A stretch of 64,000 nt of DNA from Roseicyclus marinus (GTDB lineage: Bacteria; Pseudomonadota; Alphaproteobacteria; Rhodobacterales; Rhodobacteraceae): the NCBI RefSeq assembly GCF_036322625.1, contig NZ_AP027266.1:3475001-3539000 (forward strand). The letters are read 5' to 3'. The notes under the pieces are model-generated. The model was not told the origin of the DNA. It saw nothing but the letters and a program-made list of their open reading frames with translations, and did no database searches. Made by a program: the position numbers and the translations under genes. The first letter of the stretch is position 1. Each line of letters starts with the position of its first letter. Shown piece by piece: positions 1-9,153 of this stretch.

Positions 1-1
1 G

Positions 2-901
2 ATGATCGGACCCGAGGCCGAGGCGCGGCTCGACTGGTTGGCGCTTTGCGATGCGATCGAAGCGGGGCATGCGCGCCCAAGGGCCGAGATCGCGGATATC
101 TTTCTCTATCGCGGCAAGGACACGCTCTTGAGCCGGGCGGCGTGGATCGACGGCTTGGGCCAGCTGGTCAAGACGGCGACGATCTTTCCGGGCAACGTCC
201 CCGTGGGAAAGCCCGCCGTGAACGGGTCGGCGGCGGTCTATTCCGATCTGGACGGGACATTGGCGGCCATCGTCGATTTCCATCTCCTGACCAAGTGGAA
301 GACGGCGGGTGACAGCCTGTGTGCCGCGCGCATTCTTGCCCGGCCTGACAGCCGCGTGATCCTGATCGTGGGGGCTGGCACGGTGGGCCGGTCCCTGCGG
401 CAGGCCTATGGCGCGGCTTTTCCGGGGGTGCGGTTCCAGATCTGGAACCGCACCCCCGTCAGCGCCGAGCGCATGGTGGCGGATTTTCCGGATACCGAAC
501 AGGTGCGCGACCTGGAAACGGCGGTGCGGGCCGCGGATATCATCACCTGTGCCACCATGGCGACAGCACCCGTGATTTCCGGTGACTGGTTGCAGCCCGG
601 TCAGCATCTCGACCTGATCGGCGCCTATCGCCCCGACATGCGCGAGGCCGATGACAAGGCGCTTGAGCGCGCGCGCATCTTCGTCGACAGCCGGGACACG
701 ACCATCGGCCATATCGGCGAGCTGAAGATCCCGCTGGCCAGTGGCGCGATCACCGAGGGCGATGTTCTGGCCGATTACTACGACCTGGCCTCCGGGGCGT
801 TTGCCCGGCGATCCGGGGACGAGATCACGCTGTTCAAGAACGGCGGCGGCGCGCATCTGGACCTGATGGTGGCGCGCTACATCCTCGATTGCATGGGCTG
901 A
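2..901 (+). CDS. Ornithine cyclodeaminase / mu-crystallin family protein (5' end at window edge)
   Basis: The 299-residue product reads through an ornithine cyclodeaminase/mu-crystallin fold. KTATIFPGN (Lys57) matches the family substrate-site lysine, and a Rossmann loop GAGTVGR lies at about residues 124-130. This family includes ornithine cyclodeaminase, alanine dehydrogenase and ketimine reductases, all NAD(P)-dependent, so the substrate cannot be named. The opening residues (RLDWLALCDAIEAGH) align with the usual N-terminal helix, so ATG at base 2 may be the true start, but a start just outside the window is possible. The gene converges on the MFS gene downstream; the space between holds a hairpin repeat. 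Confidence 0.8.
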   Translation: MIGPEAEARLDWLALCDAIEAGHARPRAEIADIFLYRGKDTLLSRAAWIDGLGQLVKTATIFPGNVPVGKPAVNGSAAVYSDLDGTLAAIVDFHLLTKWKTAGDSLCAARILARPDSRVILIVGAGTVGRSLRQAYGAAFPGVRFQIWNRTPVSAERMVADFPDTEQVRDLETAVRAADIITCATMATAPVISGDWLQPGQHLDLIGAYRPDMREADDKALERARIFVDSRDTTIGHIGELKIPLASGAITEGDVLADYYDLASGAFARRSGDEITLFKNGGGAHLDLMVARYILDCMG

Positions 902-915
902 GGGATCGGGATTTT

Positions 916-970
916 CGAGGGGGCTGTCTGCCCCCTCGCACCCCCGAGCATATTTGCGGAAAGATGAAGG
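916..970 (+). repeat. Intergenic hairpin element, copy 1 (terminator-like)
   Basis: A 9-bp perfect stem, CGAGGGGGC / GCCCCCTCG (916-924 and 930-938) with a 5-base loop, is followed by a tail (CCCCCGAGCATATTTGCGG, then AAGATGAAG). Close relatives of hairpin and tail recur at 8063-8126 and 14994-15143, and inverted at about 15318-15362 and 29786-29838. It lies between convergent genes and may end transcription, though there is no T-run. Confidence 0.75.
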
Positions 971-973
971 GGA

Positions 974-2224
974 TCACGCCGCGAGAGCGGGGGCGCGATC
1001 CTTGAGGGGCGTTTCCCGGATCGGCAGGTGGACGATGGCCGAGAGCGCGCCGACCGCCACCCCGATCCACCAGACCGCCGTGTAATCGCCGTAGACATCG
1101 TAGAGCGCCCCCCCCAGCCAGACGCCAAGGAAGCTGCCCAGCTGGTGCGAGAAAAAGACGAGGCCATAGAGCGTGCCCATGTATCTGAGCCCGTAGATAT
1201 AGCCGACCAACCCCGAGGTCAGCGGCACGGTGGCAAGCCAGAGCGACCCCATCACGAGCGAAAAGGCGATGACCGTCTCGGGCGTGATCGGGAAGAGGAT
1301 GAAGAGCCCCGCCGCCAGCGTCCGGCCCACGTAGATCGCAGCAAGCAGGTAGCGCTTGGGAAAGCGGTTGCCGAGCCATCCGGCCATGATCGTGCCCGCG
1401 ATATTGGCCAGCCCGATCAGCGCGATGGCAAAGGCCCCCAGCGCCGAGGTGGTGGTGATCCCGATGCCCGCCAGCATCGATCCGGGGTCGATGGGCCCGC
1501 ACAACTCTGTCACGAAGGCGGGGAAATGCGCCGTGATGAAGCCCAGTTGGTAGCCGCAGGAGAAGAAACCGATGAAGATGAGGGCAAAGGACGGGTCGCG
1601 CACGGCCTTGCCCACGATCTGGCCCATCGTCTCCTCGATCTCGGCCTTGGTGGCGCGGGCGGGTGCGCGCAGAAGCGGCAGGGCGAAAAGCGCGCAGAGG
1701 ATCATGCCCGCGAAGATCAGGAAGACCGTTTGCCACGGGAAGACGCTCAACAACCCCTCGGCCAGGGGCGCGCCGATGACCTGTCCCGCCGATCCGGCGG
1801 CGGTGGCGATGCCCAGCGCGACCGAGCGGTTCTTGTCGGATGCCGCCCGCCCCACGATGGCGAGGATCACGCCGAACCCCGTGCCCGCGATGCCGAAGCC
1901 CACGAGGATCTCGAGCAGTTGGTGCTGTCCGGGCGTGATCGCATAGGCCGAGAACACCAGCCCGGCCGCATACATCAAGACGCCCAGCACGATGGCGCGC
2001 CTGTCCCCGAACCGTTCCGCGATGGCACCGAAGATCGGCTGCCCGATGCCCCAGGCCAGGTTCTGGATCGCGATGGCGAGGCTGAATTCCGCGCGCAACC
2101 AGCCGAATTCCTCGGCGATGGGGATCTGGAACACGCCGAAACTGGCGCGGATGGCAAAGCCGATCATGATGATCAGGCATCCGCCGATCAGCACCGGCGT
2201 GAAAAGGCTGTCCTGGCGGGTCAT
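974..2224 (-). CDS. MFS transporter (OFA/monocarboxylate-type)
   Basis: A 416-residue protein with about 12 hydrophobic segments. The N-terminal run IRASFGVFQIPI, then EFGW, and FSLAIAIQNLAWGIGQP in TM2 are typical of the oxalate/formate-type and monocarboxylate-type branch of the major facilitator superfamily. ERFGDRRA between TM2 and TM3 is the usual motif A. The ATG at 2224 is chosen because GGGGAG lies 9 bases upstream; an ATG ten codons earlier has no such site. The substrate cannot be read from sequence, and the neighbours do not help. Confidence 0.85.
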   Translation of the reverse strand: MTRQDSLFTPVLIGGCLIIMIGFAIRASFGVFQIPIAEEFGWLRAEFSLAIAIQNLAWGIGQPIFGAIAERFGDRRAIVLGVLMYAAGLVFSAYAITPGQHQLLEILVGFGIAGTGFGVILAIVGRAASDKNRSVALGIATAAGSAGQVIGAPLAEGLLSVFPWQTVFLIFAGMILCALFALPLLRAPARATKAEIEETMGQIVGKAVRDPSFALIFIGFFSCGYQLGFITAHFPAFVTELCGPIDPGSMLAGIGITTTSALGAFAIALIGLANIAGTIMAGWLGNRFPKRYLLAAIYVGRTLAAGLFILFPITPETVIAFSLVMGSLWLATVPLTSGLVGYIYGLRYMGTLYGLVFFSHQLGSFLGVWLGGALYDVYGDYTAVWWIGVAVGALSAIVHLPIRETPLKDRAPALAA

Positions 2225-2349
2225 CTGGCACGGCTCCCCTGTCGCGTGCTGCAAGATGCACGGGGGGCGGGCGGCGTCAATTCAGGATGGGTGATGATCC
2301 TGACAACAGGTGCTTAACCCCGCGCGGAAATGGCTGTAGGCAACGCGCC

Positions 2350-3450
2350 ATGGGACAGCATCTGCAAGCGATCTACGACACCCGCGTGGCCGAGGGCCTG
2401 TTGCGCCCCGATCCCGCGCAGCGCGCCGCCCTGTTGCGGCTGGAGGATCTGCGCGCCCGGCTTGAAACCCTGCCAAAGCCGAAAACGGGTCTTTTCGCGC
2501 GCTTCCGCAAGGTCGAAATGCCCGAGGGCAAGCAGGGTCTGTATCTCTGGGGTGGGGTCGGGCGCGGCAAATCCATGCTGATGGACCTGTTCTTTCAGCA
2601 TGCCCCCACCGTGCAAAAGCGCCGCGTCCATTTCCACGCCTTCATGCAGGAGGTGCAGGCCGCCCTCCACGAGGCGCGCAAGACCGGGGTGGATGATGCG
2701 ATCAAACCCGTGGCCGAGGGGATCGCCAAGAACCTGAAGCTTCTCTGTTTCGACGAGATGCAGATCACCGATATCGCGGACGCGATGATCGTGGGCCGCT
2801 TGTTCGAGAAATTGTTCGCCGCCGGTGTCGTGATCGTCACCACGTCGAACCGTCACCCCAGGGATCTCTACAAGGATGGTCTGAACCGGCAGCTGTTCCT
2901 GCCCTTCATCGCACTTCTGGAGGATCGGCTTGAGGTCGACCAGCTCGAGGCGATGACCGATTACCGGCAGGATCGGCTGTCCGGCGCACCGGTCTATTTC
3001 TCGCCCCTTGGTGCGCCTGCGACCGAGCGGATCAACGAGATCTGGCGCGATCTGACCGGCGGCCGGGAGGAGGAGCTGTGCCTCGAGGTCAAGGGCCGCG
3101 AGGTGCGTCTGCCACGCTACTGGGCGGGGATGGCGCGGGCATCCTTCTGGGATCTGTGCGGCCAGCCGCTTGGCCCCGCCGATTACCTTGCCCTTGTCGG
3201 CGCGGTGAAACTGCTGGTGCTGGAAGGCATCCCGCGGCTCGACGCGACCAAGTTCAACGAGGCAAAACGCTTCGTCACGCTGATCGACGCGCTCTACGAG
3301 GGGCATGTGCGGCTCATCTGCACCGCCGAGGATGTGCCCGAACGCCTCTATCTCGAAGGCGCGGGCAGTTTCGAATTCGAACGCACCGCAAGCCGCCTGC
3401 GCGAGATGCAGGGGGCCGAATGGGGCACGGGGCGCGACGCGCTGGGCTGA
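2350..3450 (+). CDS. zapE: AFG1/ZapE-family ATPase
   Basis: A 366-residue AAA-like P-loop ATPase. Walker A is GGVGRGKS (residues 68-75), Walker B is LCFDEMQ (about 132-138), and sensor-like TTSNR is at 164-168. Length and motif order fit the AFG1/LACE1/ZapE family, whose E. coli member acts at the division site under stress and whose mitochondrial member helps degrade membrane proteins. The ATG at 2350 is preferred because MGQHLQAIYD matches the usual N-terminus; an upstream GTG would add 21 atypical residues. The gene appears monocistronic. Confidence 0.9.
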   Translation: MGQHLQAIYDTRVAEGLLRPDPAQRAALLRLEDLRARLETLPKPKTGLFARFRKVEMPEGKQGLYLWGGVGRGKSMLMDLFFQHAPTVQKRRVHFHAFMQEVQAALHEARKTGVDDAIKPVAEGIAKNLKLLCFDEMQITDIADAMIVGRLFEKLFAAGVVIVTTSNRHPRDLYKDGLNRQLFLPFIALLEDRLEVDQLEAMTDYRQDRLSGAPVYFSPLGAPATERINEIWRDLTGGREEELCLEVKGREVRLPRYWAGMARASFWDLCGQPLGPADYLALVGAVKLLVLEGIPRLDATKFNEAKRFVTLIDALYEGHVRLICTAEDVPERLYLEGAGSFEFERTASRLREMQGAEWGTGRDALG

Positions 3451-3486
3451 TGGGCCGATCCCATCGGGAACCGGCCCGTGCCGTCA

Positions 3487-4344
3487 TCACATCGCCGACA
3501 TGGATACGGCAAAGCCCGTGATGCCGCCCATGCCCAGATCGGCCAGCATCCTGGCCGCGCCGGTGGACAGGTCGATGGCATAAAGCCCGGCATTGGCCCC
3601 GCCTTCCATCTGCAGCACGGCATAGGCCATGTCGGTGCCTTCCTCGGGCGACACGATGTCGAACCCGCCCATGCCGGACAGATCGGCGGCCATGCCCTCC
3701 ACCGTGACGGGTGCGACCGTCATCAGCGTCCCGTCATTGTTGGCCAGCGTCACCAGCGCATCGGTTGCCGCATCCAGCGCATATTGCAGCGTGCCCGATG
3801 CCGTCATGCCGGCGATGGCATTGGTATAGGCATTGGCAAAGATCATGGGCGCAGCGCCCGCATTGGCATCGCCCATCCCATAGGCCAGATCGGTGAACCG
3901 CCGCAGCGATCCGGCGCGGGCGTCATTGTCGCCGAAACCTTCGGGGAAATAGACAAGGTTGTCGCCCGCCGAGGACACCACGCGCACCGCGTCGATGGCG
4001 TTGTTCAAATCGAAGCCTACCATCGCGCCCTCCGCGACCATGGCACCCTCCATCACGGTCGCCCCCAGATCGGTCATCGCGCCCGACATCGGGTCGATCC
4101 TGTAGACCGCGCCGTTGGTGTAACCCAACAGCTCGCCGGTCACGGGACGATAGGCGATGGCATCGACCGGCATGGCAAGGTCATGGGCCATCACCTCGCC
4201 CGGCATCGACAGGTCTTCCATCACCAAGAGCGTGGCCCCCTCATTGGCCAACGCATGGCCCATCAGGCTCATATGCCCATCGGCATGGGCGGGCAGGGCC
4301 AGCGCGGTCAGCAATCCGGCGGTGGTGAGTGTGCGTCGGGTCAT
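3487..4344 (-). CDS. Exported DUF4394 domain protein
   Basis: A 285-residue exported protein with an N-terminal signal peptide (TRR, then a hydrophobic stretch, likely cleavage after ALPAHA). The rest is a beta-propeller-like repeat pattern, with FDLNNAIDAVRVVSS and GDNLVYFPEGFGD matching the recurrent motif of DUF4394 proteins, whose function is unknown. The ATG at 4344 has AAAGGA seven bases upstream; an in-frame GTG directly before it is less well placed. It is rich in Ala, Gly, Met and Asp. It stands alone, and no role can be inferred beyond a periplasmic or secreted location. Confidence 0.75.
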   Translation of the reverse strand: MTRRTLTTAGLLTALALPAHADGHMSLMGHALANEGATLLVMEDLSMPGEVMAHDLAMPVDAIAYRPVTGELLGYTNGAVYRIDPMSGAMTDLGATVMEGAMVAEGAMVGFDLNNAIDAVRVVSSAGDNLVYFPEGFGDNDARAGSLRRFTDLAYGMGDANAGAAPMIFANAYTNAIAGMTASGTLQYALDAATDALVTLANNDGTLMTVAPVTVEGMAADLSGMGGFDIVSPEEGTDMAYAVLQMEGGANAGLYAIDLSTGAARMLADLGMGGITGFAVSMSAM

Positions 4345-4597
4345 CACGTCATCCTTTCAGGTCATCTGGATCGGAACGGGACGGCCTCTGCGCGCCCCGC
4401 GATACCCCAACCACGGCGCAAACCGGCCCGAGGTTTCAGCCCCGCGAAAGAATTCGGTTTCCAAGGTGCGGAAAAATGCGGCGCTGCGATGAATTTCCAT
4501 GCGCCTGTCCGATGCTGCACCAGCCCCCACGCCGCGCCTGTCTTGACCGGGTAGGCCCCCGGCGTAGCCTCGACCCACCTGAACGCTGGAGAGCCCG

Positions 4598-5197
4598 ATG
4601 CCGCGACCCGTTTCCCTCAAATCCGCCCTGATCCTCGCCCTTCCCCTTGCCACGCTTGCCGGGCAGGCGATGGCCCATACCGGCCATGCCGGTCATTCCG
4701 GCCTCATGGGTGGTTTCCTCCATCCGATGCTGGGGTGGGATCACCTTGTCGCGATGCTGGCCGTGGGTCTTTGGGCGGCCTCGCTCGGTGGTCGCGCGCT
4801 GTACGCGCTGCCTCTCGCCTTTCCGCTCGTGATGGCGCTGGGCGCGCTTGCCGGGATGGCGGGGATCGCCCTGCCGGGGGTCGAGGCCGGGATCGCCGCC
4901 TCGGGCGTGGTGCTTGGATTGCTCGTCGCCTTCGGCCTGCGTGCGCCGCTGTCTGTCTCCGTGGCGCTCGTCGGGGTGTTCGCCCTGTTCCACGGCCATG
5001 CCCACGGGACCGAGATGCCGGGGGGCTATGGCCCGCTTGCCTATGGCGCGGGCTTCGTCCTTGGCACGATGCTCCTGCATCTCGCGGGGCTGGGTCTGGG
5101 CCTTGCCGCGCGCTCGGGCGCGGGGCGGATGGCGATGCGCGCTGCGGGTGGGCTCATCGCCCTGACCGGCGCGGCTTTCCTTCTCGGGGCTGCCTGA
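4598..5197 (+). CDS. HupE/UreJ family membrane protein
   Basis: A 199-residue membrane protein with a signal-like N-terminus, then a His-rich stretch (HTGHAGHSG, about 27-35), the family signature HPMLGWDHL (about 42-50) and HGHAHGTEMP near residue 130, with about six membrane helices. HupE/UreJ proteins import nickel, or cobalt in some lineages, for hydrogenase or urease. Here there is no hydrogenase, urease or cobalamin gene nearby, so the metal is unknown. GGAGAG sits just upstream of the ATG. It converges with the next gene; the stop codons are four bases apart. Confidence 0.88.
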   Translation: MPRPVSLKSALILALPLATLAGQAMAHTGHAGHSGLMGGFLHPMLGWDHLVAMLAVGLWAASLGGRALYALPLAFPLVMALGALAGMAGIALPGVEAGIAASGVVLGLLVAFGLRAPLSVSVALVGVFALFHGHAHGTEMPGGYGPLAYGAGFVLGTMLLHLAGLGLGLAARSGAGRMAMRAAGGLIALTGAAFLLGAA

Positions 5198-5201
5198 GGC
5201 C

Positions 5202-5723
5202 TCAACTGACCGGGATGGACGGGTCGCAATTCAGCCGCACGTCCATCCCATAGGCTTGCAAGGGCGTGAAGGGATCGATCGAACTCGCCTCGATCCAGGT
5301 GTTGTCGATGCAGACATCCTGCGCCCAATTCCCGCCGTTGAAGCCGAAACCACCCTCCGCGCCGCAATCGTTGACCTCGCCATTGGCGTTCCATTCCTGG
5401 TAGGTCTGCTGGCTGCGGCTGCCCCCGGTCGGAAACATCAGGCTGCGCGTGTCGAAATGCAGCTCCCACGAGGTCTCGGGCGTCAGCATCTCGAGCGACC
5501 AGAAGCCGATGGGGAGACCGTCGCGAAACCCCTGGATGCGAAAGCCCGTCACCTGCGTCTCGTTGATGATCCCGGTGTTCAGAAGCGCCTCGGGAAATTC
5601 GATCTGGCCCTCCATCGTGTAACCATTCGCCCCGATCCAGCAGAACTGGAACCGGGCGCTCGCGGCAGCGGGCTGGGCGGCGACAAGGGCGATGGCGGAC
5701 AGGGCGACAAGCTTGTTCAACAT
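5202..5723 (-). CDS. Small exported protein of unknown function
   Basis: A 173-residue protein with a clear signal peptide (MLNKLVALSAIALVAAQPA, cleavage near AAASA). The mature part has few charges, many aromatic residues (FQFCWIGANGYTMEG) and four cysteines (near residues 28, 119, 137 and 166) that could form two periplasmic disulfides. I do not recognise the family. The composition resembles small conserved exported proteins of Rhodobacteraceae, but that is an impression only. It is tail-to-tail with the HupE-like gene, with folC upstream. Confidence 0.6.
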   Translation of the reverse strand: MLNKLVALSAIALVAAQPAAASARFQFCWIGANGYTMEGQIEFPEALLNTGIINETQVTGFRIQGFRDGLPIGFWSLEMLTPETSWELHFDTRSLMFPTGGSRSQQTYQEWNANGEVNDCGAEGGFGFNGGNWAQDVCIDNTWIEASSIDPFTPLQAYGMDVRLNCDPSIPVS

Positions 5724-5778
5724 GCCCCAAAGGTCGAGCCGGGCACCCCTTCCGTCAAGCCCCGATCCTTACGGATGT

Positions 5779-7053
5779 CTAGCCGTTGTCCTTCAGGATC
5801 TCGCCCGCCAGGTACAATGACCCACAGATCAGCACCCGCGCCTGCGGGTCCTCGGCCGTGATGGTGGCAAGGGCTGCGGCGACGCTCTCGGCCTCATGGG
5901 CCTCCAACCCGGCGCGGCGCGCGGCGGCGGCGGTCTCGGTCGCTTGCAGGGTCGCGGCCTGACCGGGGATCGACACGGCATGAAGGCTTTGCGCCACCTT
6001 GCCCAGCGGCCTCATGTAGCCCGTCACATCCTTGGTGTTCAGCATCCCGCAGATCAGATGGGTGGGCCGTTCGGGCAATCCCGCCAACAGGGCCGCGATC
6101 GCATCGGCCGCATGCGGATTGTGCCCGCCGTCAAGCCACAGCTCGACCCCCGGCGCCGCCGCGACCAGGGGGCCGTGGCGCAACCGTTGCATCCGCGCGG
6201 GCCATGTCACATCGGTCATGGCGGCCTCGCAGGCGGCTTCTCCCATGCCAAGCGCGCGCAGCGCGGCCAGCGCCATGCCTGCATTCTCGACCTGATGCGC
6301 GCCCAACAGCGCGGGCTTGGGCAGGTCCAGAAGCCCCGCTTCATCCTCGAACACCAGCCGCCCCGCTTCCTCGCGCACATGCCAATGCTGGCCATGCGCG
6401 ATGACGGGCGCGCCCAGCCGCGTCGCCTGCGCCTCGATCACCTCGAGCGCGGCATCCTGTTGCCGGCCGACGATCACGGGAACGCCGCGCTTGATGATCC
6501 CGGCCTTTTCCCCTGCGATCTGCGCCAGCGTCTCGCCCAGGTATTGCTGATGGTCCATGTCGACCGGCGTGATCACGCACAGCGCGGGCTGGTCGATGAC
6601 ATTGGTCGCATCCAGCCGTCCCCCCAGGCCCACCTCCAGCAGCGTGTAATCGGCGGGTGTTTCGGCAAAGGCGACAAAGCCCGCCGCCGTCGTGATCTCG
6701 AAAAACGTGATCGGATCCTGCCCATTGGCCGCCAGACACCGCTCCAGCGTCTCGACCAGCCGCGCCTCTTCGATCAGCGCGCCGGCCACCCGGATCCGCT
6801 CGTGGAACCGCGCCAGATGCGGCGAGGTATAGGCGTGACAGGTAAGCCCCGCCCCCTCCAGCCCCGCGCGGATCATGGCCTGGGTCGATCCCTTGCCGTT
6901 GGTGCCCGCCACATGGATCACGGGCGGCACCCGCCGCTCGGGATGATCCAGCGCCGCAAGGAGGCGATGCATCCGGTCCAGCGTCAGGTCGATGACCTTG
7001 GGGTGCAGCGACATCATCCGGTCAAGGAGGATGCCCGAATCCGTCGCGCTCAC
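5779..7053 (-). CDS. folC: Bifunctional folylpolyglutamate / dihydrofolate synthase
   Basis: A 424-residue Mur-ligase-family enzyme that joins glutamate to dihydropteroate and adds further glutamates to tetrahydrofolate. The ATP loop [11 protein letters not shown] lies near residue 50, with [13 protein letters not shown] just after it and [15 protein letters not shown] centrally, all diagnostic of FolC. Translation starts at a GTG whose GTGA overlaps the accD stop by four bases, so the two genes are translationally coupled. The accD-folC order is common across proteobacteria. Length is normal. Confidence 0.96.
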   Translation of the reverse strand: MSATDSGILLDRMMSLHPKVIDLTLDRMHRLLAALDHPERRVPPVIHVAGTNGKGSTQAMIRAGLEGAGLTCHAYTSPHLARFHERIRVAGALIEEARLVETLERCLAANGQDPITFFEITTAAGFVAFAETPADYTLLEVGLGGRLDATNVIDQPALCVITPVDMDHQQYLGETLAQIAGEKAGIIKRGVPVIVGRQQDAALEVIEAQATRLGAPVIAHGQHWHVREEAGRLVFEDEAGLLDLPKPALLGAHQVENAGMALAALRALGMGEAACEAAMTDVTWPARMQRLRHGPLVAAAPGVELWLDGGHNPHAADAIAALLAGLPERPTHLICGMLNTKDVTGYMRPLGKVAQSLHAVSIPGQAATLQATETAAAARRAGLEAHEAESVAAALATITAEDPQARVLICGSLYLAGEILKDNG

Positions 7054-7967
7054 GGCTTGACCGCAACCTGTGCCGCGTCCGCGCTGTCGGGCGCGGGCAG
7101 GTCACCGGCCACGGCGGGCGGCAGCCCCATCAGCATCCGTGTGATCGTGATCAGCTCGTCGCGCAACTGCGCGCGCGGCGTCACACGGTCCAGCATCCCG
7201 TGGTCGAGCAGGTATTCCGCGCGCTGGAACCCTTCGGGCAGCTTTTCGCGGATCGTCTGTTCGATCACGCGCGGCCCCGCGAAACAGATCAGCGCATTGG
7301 GTTCGGCGATCTGGATATCGCCCAGCATCGCATAGGATGCCGTCACGCCCCCGGTCGTGGGATGCGTCAGGACCACGATATAGGGCAGGCCCGCTTCCTT
7401 CAGCATCTGCACCGCCACGGTGGTGCGCGGCATCTGCATCAGCGACAGGATGCCCTCCTGCATCCGCGCGCCGCCCGCGGCGGAAAACAGGACCAGCGGG
7501 CGTTTCAGCGCCACGGCCCGTTCGCAGGCCGCGATGATCGCATTGCCCACATACATGCCCATGGACCCGCCCATGAAGCTGAAATCCTGCGCCGCCGCCA
7601 CGATGGGGGTGCGCCCGATCTTGCCCTCGGCGACCAGCATCGCCTCGGCCTCGCCGGTGGATTTCTGCGCGCTGCGCAGCCGTTCGGGATATTTCTTCTG
7701 GTCGCGGAATTTCAGCGGGTCGTCGATGGGCTTGGGCACCGCGACCTCGGCAAAGATGCCGCCGTCGAACAGCGCCTGGAACCGGGCGCGCGGCGTGATC
7801 GCCATGTGATGGCCGCAGCCGGTGCAGACGTTCAGCGCCTCGGACAATTCGCGATGGAACAGCATGGTTCCGCATTCGTCGCATTTCGTCCACAGGTTCT
7901 CGGGCATCTCGCGGCGCGAGAAGATCGAGTTGATCCGGGGCCGGACGTAATTGGTGATCCAGTTCAT
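7050..7967 (-). CDS. accD: Acetyl-CoA carboxylase carboxyltransferase subunit beta
   Basis: A 305-residue beta subunit of the carboxyltransferase that makes malonyl-CoA, the first committed step of fatty acid synthesis; its partner AccA is not in the window. A four-cysteine zinc finger (Cys29, 32, 48, 51; CDEC and CTGC) precedes the crotonase-like domain with [12 protein letters not shown] and GGARMQEG. The ATG at 7967 has GGAG seven bases upstream. The gene is the first of the accD-folC pair. Confidence 0.97.
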   Translation of the reverse strand: MNWITNYVRPRINSIFSRREMPENLWTKCDECGTMLFHRELSEALNVCTGCGHHMAITPRARFQALFDGGIFAEVAVPKPIDDPLKFRDQKKYPERLRSAQKSTGEAEAMLVAEGKIGRTPIVAAAQDFSFMGGSMGMYVGNAIIAACERAVALKRPLVLFSAAGGARMQEGILSLMQMPRTTVAVQMLKEAGLPYIVVLTHPTTGGVTASYAMLGDIQIAEPNALICFAGPRVIEQTIREKLPEGFQRAEYLLDHGMLDRVTPRAQLRDELITITRMLMGLPPAVAGDLPAPDSADAAQVAVKP

Positions 7968-8062
7968 GCGGGGCTCCGCGCCATTCCGTGACAGGGGGTC
8001 AGATAAGGGAGACGGGGCAGGGTTGCAATCGGATCGCGGGCTTTGCGCTGTCCTGCCGACAA

Positions 8063-8126
8063 GGGGGCTCTGCCCCCGTCACCCGTTCCGGGTGCCTCCC
8101 CCGGGATATTTACGAAACGGAGAAAC
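8063..8126 (+). repeat. Intergenic hairpin element, copy 2 (two stems)
   Basis: Stem 1 is GGGGGC-tct-GCCCCC (8063-8077) and stem 2 is CACCCG-ttc-CGGGTG (8080-8094), followed by the tail CCTCCCCCGGGATATTT and ACGAAACGGAGAAAC. The TAA stop of the CPBP protease gene (8110-8112, minus strand) falls inside the tail. Stem 2 differs in sequence from that of the 14994-15143 copies but keeps its pairing. Confidence 0.75.
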
Positions 8127-9006
8127 GGGGGCGGGTGGCAAAGCGGATGGCAAGCCAGATCGCCAGCGTCACCCCAATGCCCGTGACCAGCATCGGGCGC
8201 AGCTCGGCGGCGGGCACGCTGTCCATCGGCAGGGTGTAAAGCGCCAGTCCCGACAACGGACCCTCCAGCGCCAGGAACAGGATCGCCACGGCATTGTTGG
8301 CGAAATGAAAGCCCCAGGCCGCGCCGATCGTTCCCGTGCGCGCCGTCAGATCGGCGGCACAGAGCGCGAAAACGAACACTGCGCCAACCACGATCCACGC
8401 GTTCTCGCCCATGATCCCCGGTTGATAGTGCAAGAGCGCGAACAGCGCCGACGGCAGCACCATCCACATCACGGGCGAGGCGAAGCGCGCCGCCAGCTGC
8501 GTCTGAAGATAGCCCCGGAACAGGATTTCCTCGGCCCCGGTCTGCACGAGGATGCTCACCAGCGCCAAGGGCAGGAACGCCGCCCAAAGCCCCGGTTGCA
8601 GGTTTTCGACCGGCACCAGACCCGTGGGGATCAGCGCGGTCAGCCCGTTCAGCAGCGCGCAGATCAGGGCGGCGATGACGAAATGGCGCAACAGCCGCGC
8701 CCATGGCCCGAACAGCGAGGCCAGACTGCGCCGATGCAACAGCCGCGCGGCCAGCATCGGCCCAAGACCCATGCCGACAAAGGTCGACAGCACCAGAAGC
8801 GTCGCGGTCGGGGTTTCGGCGGCGGCCATCCGGCCCATCCACCGCGTCGCGCCCTCGAACCCGGCCACCGCGACCAAAAGACCGAAAATGACCGCGACAC
8901 CCAGGACATAGACGACCGTGACCAGCACCAGCCCGGCACCAAGCCGCCAGAGCGCGGGATGTCTGCGTGCGGGGGCCACGAAATCCGCATGGGCGGCGTA
9001 CTGCAT
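8110..9006 (-). CDS. CPBP family intramembrane glutamic endopeptidase
   Basis: A 298-residue membrane protein with about eight helices. The CPBP (CaaX protease and bacteriocin-processing, Abi) signature is present: [15 protein letters not shown] holds the EExxxR motif near residue 165, and later histidines occur in [10 protein letters not shown] and GFHFANNA. In eukaryotes these proteases cut CaaX proteins; bacterial members take part in bacteriocin self-immunity or unknown processing. No bacteriocin genes are nearby, so this is probably a chromosomal house member. It is upstream of accD on the same strand with a repeat element between. Confidence 0.9.
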   Translation of the reverse strand: MQYAAHADFVAPARRHPALWRLGAGLVLVTVVYVLGVAVIFGLLVAVAGFEGATRWMGRMAAAETPTATLLVLSTFVGMGLGPMLAARLLHRRSLASLFGPWARLLRHFVIAALICALLNGLTALIPTGLVPVENLQPGLWAAFLPLALVSILVQTGAEEILFRGYLQTQLAARFASPVMWMVLPSALFALLHYQPGIMGENAWIVVGAVFVFALCAADLTARTGTIGAAWGFHFANNAVAILFLALEGPLSGLALYTLPMDSVPAAELRPMLVTGIGVTLAIWLAIRFATRPRFSVS

Positions 9007-9153
9007 CGATCCTGCCTTTTGCGGCTTTTGCTGCGGCGCACTTTAGATGGCCAAGGCAGCGGCGGCAATCGCGCTTGTCTGGCCCGCCCCCCGCGTCTAT
9101 TCCGGGGGCAACGTGCCAGCCTTCACGCAGATACCAAAGGGAGAGCCCAAGCC

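Noticed and set aside
7951-9153. Open frame continuous with ilvD for about 1.2 kb upstream of its start
   Set aside because: GC-rich sequence gives long open frames. The upstream part is antisense to the CPBP protease gene, and homologues begin at [10 protein letters not shown].
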